A DNA stretch of 64,000 nucleotides from Parascedosporium putredinis (taxonomy: Eukaryota; Ascomycota; Sordariomycetes; Microascales; Microascaceae), in contig CASHTG010000001.1 in NCBI GenBank assembly GCA_949357655.1, positions 2,542,001-2,606,000 on the forward strand. Direction: 5' to 3'. A program made the translations under genes and the position numbers. Under the pieces are notes generated by a model that did no database searches, was not told the DNA's origin, and was given only the letters and a program-made list of their open reading frames with translations. Positions within the stretch are counted from its first letter, which is position 1, and each line of letters starts with the position of its first letter. Positions 61,878 to 64,000 of this stretch are shown piece by piece.

Positions 61878-62958
61878 ATGGCCGAAGACGAGCCCCCTCA
61901 GTCTCTGAGGTCCCTCTTCGAGCAGGCCGAGGAAACGCAGACGACGCTCGCATCCATGCACGACTTCAGGTCGGAGCAGTACCAGGAAACACTCGCAGCG
62001 GCCATAAAATCCTACGAAGAGTGTCTTCGCCTAGTGGTGGAGCTCTCCATCTTCAGTCCCAACGAGTCTGTCGAAGATATTGCCACATCCTCACTTCCTT
62101 ACCTTTTGATAAACTACCACCTTGCCCAGCTCGTGCAAAGATTCCGACCCTCGTCACAGCAGATCGACTCAATACAGTTCGAAAAGCAGCGGCCGCTTAC
62201 GAGTCGTTCCTCGGGCTCCTCGACCGGTATGAGCTGCTTAGGGAAATTATGCAAAGCTCTACGAAAGGTACCGTGAGGACGGAGACCAGTTTTCAGTCGT
62301 CATGGGTGCGGATGCCGCAGCCAAGAGGAATGCCAAGATCCAAAATTTCAAGGTTGAGAAAGAACTCAAGGAGAAGTTGGCGCTGCTGAAGAGGAACCCG
62401 CGATATTCAGAGCAGGGGATGAGGAGCTTGTGCGACAAGTTTATCTCACCAACATCGAGTTTCACGTCCATATGGCCTTCCAGGACCTCGAAAGCCTTAA
62501 CAAGGAGCTAGATATGCTCCGCCAGGCCCCGCCGAATCCTCGACCGCAGCAGATGGTTCCGAACGATGCGCGCCACCGGGCACCCGGGCAAAATAACGAC
62601 AGCTACTCCGAACGCCTCGATGCGCCACTAACTTCTCTTCTGGGTCAAAACGGTCCTCTGATTTCAAAGGAGGGAAACCAATGAGGCCATTCACGATTGT
62701 AGGGACTAGGCAAGACTTGAAGAAGGGCGTTTTCCGCTCCGGCCACAATCTTCCCACTATGAGCATCGACGAGTATCTAGACGAGGAGTTCAAGCGGGGT
62801 GGAATCATCGAGGGGGCGGCGACGCAAGCTTCCAGCGGCCTGAGCCCGATGAGGATAACATCGAAAAGGCCGATGCGGAGACGTATAAAGCCAGAGAATG
62901 GGACGAATTCACCGAGGCGAATCCCAAGGGTTCCGGAAACACACTGAACAGGGGCTAG
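61878..62958 (+). CDS. tap42: TAP42/alpha4-type regulator of PP2A-like phosphatases
   Basis: A single exon. Five single-base losses (near 62138, 62247, 62414, 62658 and 62815) split it into six frames; restoring them gives 362 codons (361 residues). Tap42 binds the catalytic subunits of PP2A, PP4 and PP6 and links them to TORC1. The N-terminal two thirds is an all-helical TPR-like domain (SLRSLFEQAEETQTTL, SSLPYLLINYHLAQLVQR, AAAKRNAKIQNFKVEKELK). The C-terminal end carries the family signature GVFRSGHNLPTMSIDEYL, RGGIIEGG, ETYKAREWDEF and NPKGSGNTLNRG. It has the highest loss density in the window (about one per 216 bases), yet every signature survives in one frame or another. Confidence 0.95.
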
Positions 62959-63991
62959 AACATGAATTAGGCGTTGGAAATAGTCAAGCGTTTCCATTTT
63001 GAGCTGAGAAAATTGTGAGAAGTTTTCTCTTGATCTTCGTGCCAAGCTCTCTAAAATGCATTTACGACTGGCTTCTCTCGAGGTCTCCCGTGGAACGAGT
63101 TCTCCAGCATATCAGGCCCGTGAATGAGGGCTATACAGAGAGTGAAAAGGGACACGTATGCTGTGCGCCCAATTCTCGACAACATTGATGGTGGGCGCCG
63201 CACGACTGAGCCCATTTTTCTTTTTCCCTTACAGTTTCGTGCGGGCTTTCAGATGGCATCGATACCTCTTTCCGCGATGGTGACTCTTTAGGGGATGCTT
63301 TGCACCGAGGCACGTGGCGGGTTTCAATAGATGTTTGCCATCGCTCTGTAAGGATTCATCTACTCGTCTTGGGTGCCCACAGATTCAACTCGACTCCTCG
63401 AAATCGGAAGCCCGCCCGCCCACTTGGCTCGAGTCACGACGACTGTCACAAAAGGATAGCACCTTCCGGCAAGCTGAGAAAACGCCAACGCCCCAAACTA
63501 ACTGAGCATGAGGGGGCGATGAGAATGTGTTTTCCGCCTCTGGCTTGTTCTTTCCTCTCTCTGAAACCGAATCTGATCCTATTCATGGCGATGAATAGCG
63601 GTCGTCAACCCCTCCGGTGTGTGAAGATTAGTCACAAGAAAGAAGGTGCTAGTATATTAGTATATATAACCTAAACAAGCTCGTTCTCCTGTTTATCTTG
63701 TCCGCTCTGCTATTCCCTCTCGTTATTGCTGCTTTGATTGGTATCATCAATACCGGTAGCCGCCTGGCCGCGCTCTCCGTCATACAGCGTCCTTTTACCG
63801 TTCACAATCGCAACCTTTTTCAATAACTGCGTTCCTTCAAGGGGACTTTGTGCTCTCGCCCAAGCAACAACCGCCTTTTTTTCTTTTCGAATCGATACCC
63901 CATACCCTCGAGGCGAAAACCTAGGTAAGCATTCACTGCTGTTTCATGTACTTTTCGTTGCCATCGACACCACTTTCCGTCACAAAATACA
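62959..63991. other. Region right of TAP42, promoter of a possible next gene
   Basis: About 1 kb. The left part should hold the TAP42 3' UTR. From 63680 the sequence becomes T- and CT-rich. A CTAG|GTAAGC donor-like site at 63920-63930 could start a leader intron. No coding frame was recognised. Confidence 0.45.
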
Positions 63992-64000
63992 ATGAGGAAG
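63992..64000 (+). CDS. Possible start codon of a gene running off the window
   Basis: An ATG at 63992 has an A-rich context (CACAAAATACA before it), as is common for fungal starts, and follows a CT-rich leader. Only three codons are visible, so nothing can be said about the product. Confidence 0.2.

Noticed and set aside
2078..62958. Frame changes as pseudogenes, programmed frameshifting or RIP
   Set aside because: All are losses, spread over unrelated essential genes, and full conservation resumes on both sides. RIP makes C-to-T changes, not deletions. Programmed sites would not occur in 13 genes.
1..64000. Biosynthetic cluster, transposon, CRISPR, prophage, virus-derived or toxin gene
   Set aside because: No synthase, transposase, integrase, reverse transcriptase, viral or toxin-like protein was seen, and no terminal inverted or long direct repeats were noticed by eye.
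1..64000. tRNA genes
   Set aside because: I scanned for B-box-like GGTTCRANNCC with a matching A box and found no convincing pair; a covariance-model search would be decisive.

Overview
The window is nuclear DNA from a filamentous ascomycete fungus, most likely a Sordariomycete (possibly Hypocreales; the order is inferred from gene content and protein style, not tested). The evidence is short introns (mostly 65-240 bases) with GTAnGT donors and YAG acceptors, C/G-ending codons in exons, CT-rich leaders before start codons, and fungal versions of every recognisable protein. I see no rRNA, tRNA, CRISPR array, transposon, prophage or secondary-metabolite cluster.

Layout. 2.1-4.9 kb (-): zinc-finger/SH3 protein of a conserved but uncharacterised fungal family. 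5.5-5.7 kb (-): possible 89-residue protein. 9.5-12.6 kb (-): TMEM16/anoctamin (Ist2-like). 13.7-15.9 kb (-): two-RRM protein of the RBMS/MSSP type. 20.4-22.7 kb (-): NADPH-cytochrome P450 reductase. 25-33 kb (+): very large cell-morphogenesis scaffold PAG1/Tao3/Mor2 (Furry family). 33.8-34.5 kb (-): U5 snRNP protein Dib1/Dim1. 35.2-36.6 kb (+): Sec62. 38.5-39.2 kb (-): GNAT acetyltransferase. 42.9-46.2 kb (+): phospholipase D. 46.9-49.4 kb (-): ER membrane protein disulfide isomerase. 51.0-51.6 kb (-): possible small three-exon gene, divergent from TDP1 (51.6-53.4 kb, +). 53.7-54.4 kb (-): acyl-CoA-binding protein. 57.5-59.2 kb (+): AIF/AMID-like FAD oxidoreductase. 59.5-60.9 kb (-): END3. 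61.9-63.0 kb (+): TAP42. A further gene may start at the right edge.

These are mainly housekeeping genes with no obvious operon-like logic. Several act at the ER or on lipids (TMEM16, P450 reductase, Sec62, PLD, PDI, ACBP), and others in polarity, endocytosis or TOR signalling (PAG1, END3, TAP42). I infer no joint pathway.

The strongest whole-window signal concerns sequence quality. Thirteen of the fifteen recognised genes need missing bases restored to keep the conserved reading frame: about 43 bases at about 39 sites in roughly 28.5 kb of coding sequence, mostly in short homopolymers. No site requires removing a base. With those bases restored, the exon lengths of every completely modelled gene sum to a multiple of three. 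This looks like uncorrected long-read deletion error, not pseudogenisation. Exon coordinates below are the genomic ones; protein lengths are for the frame-corrected models.
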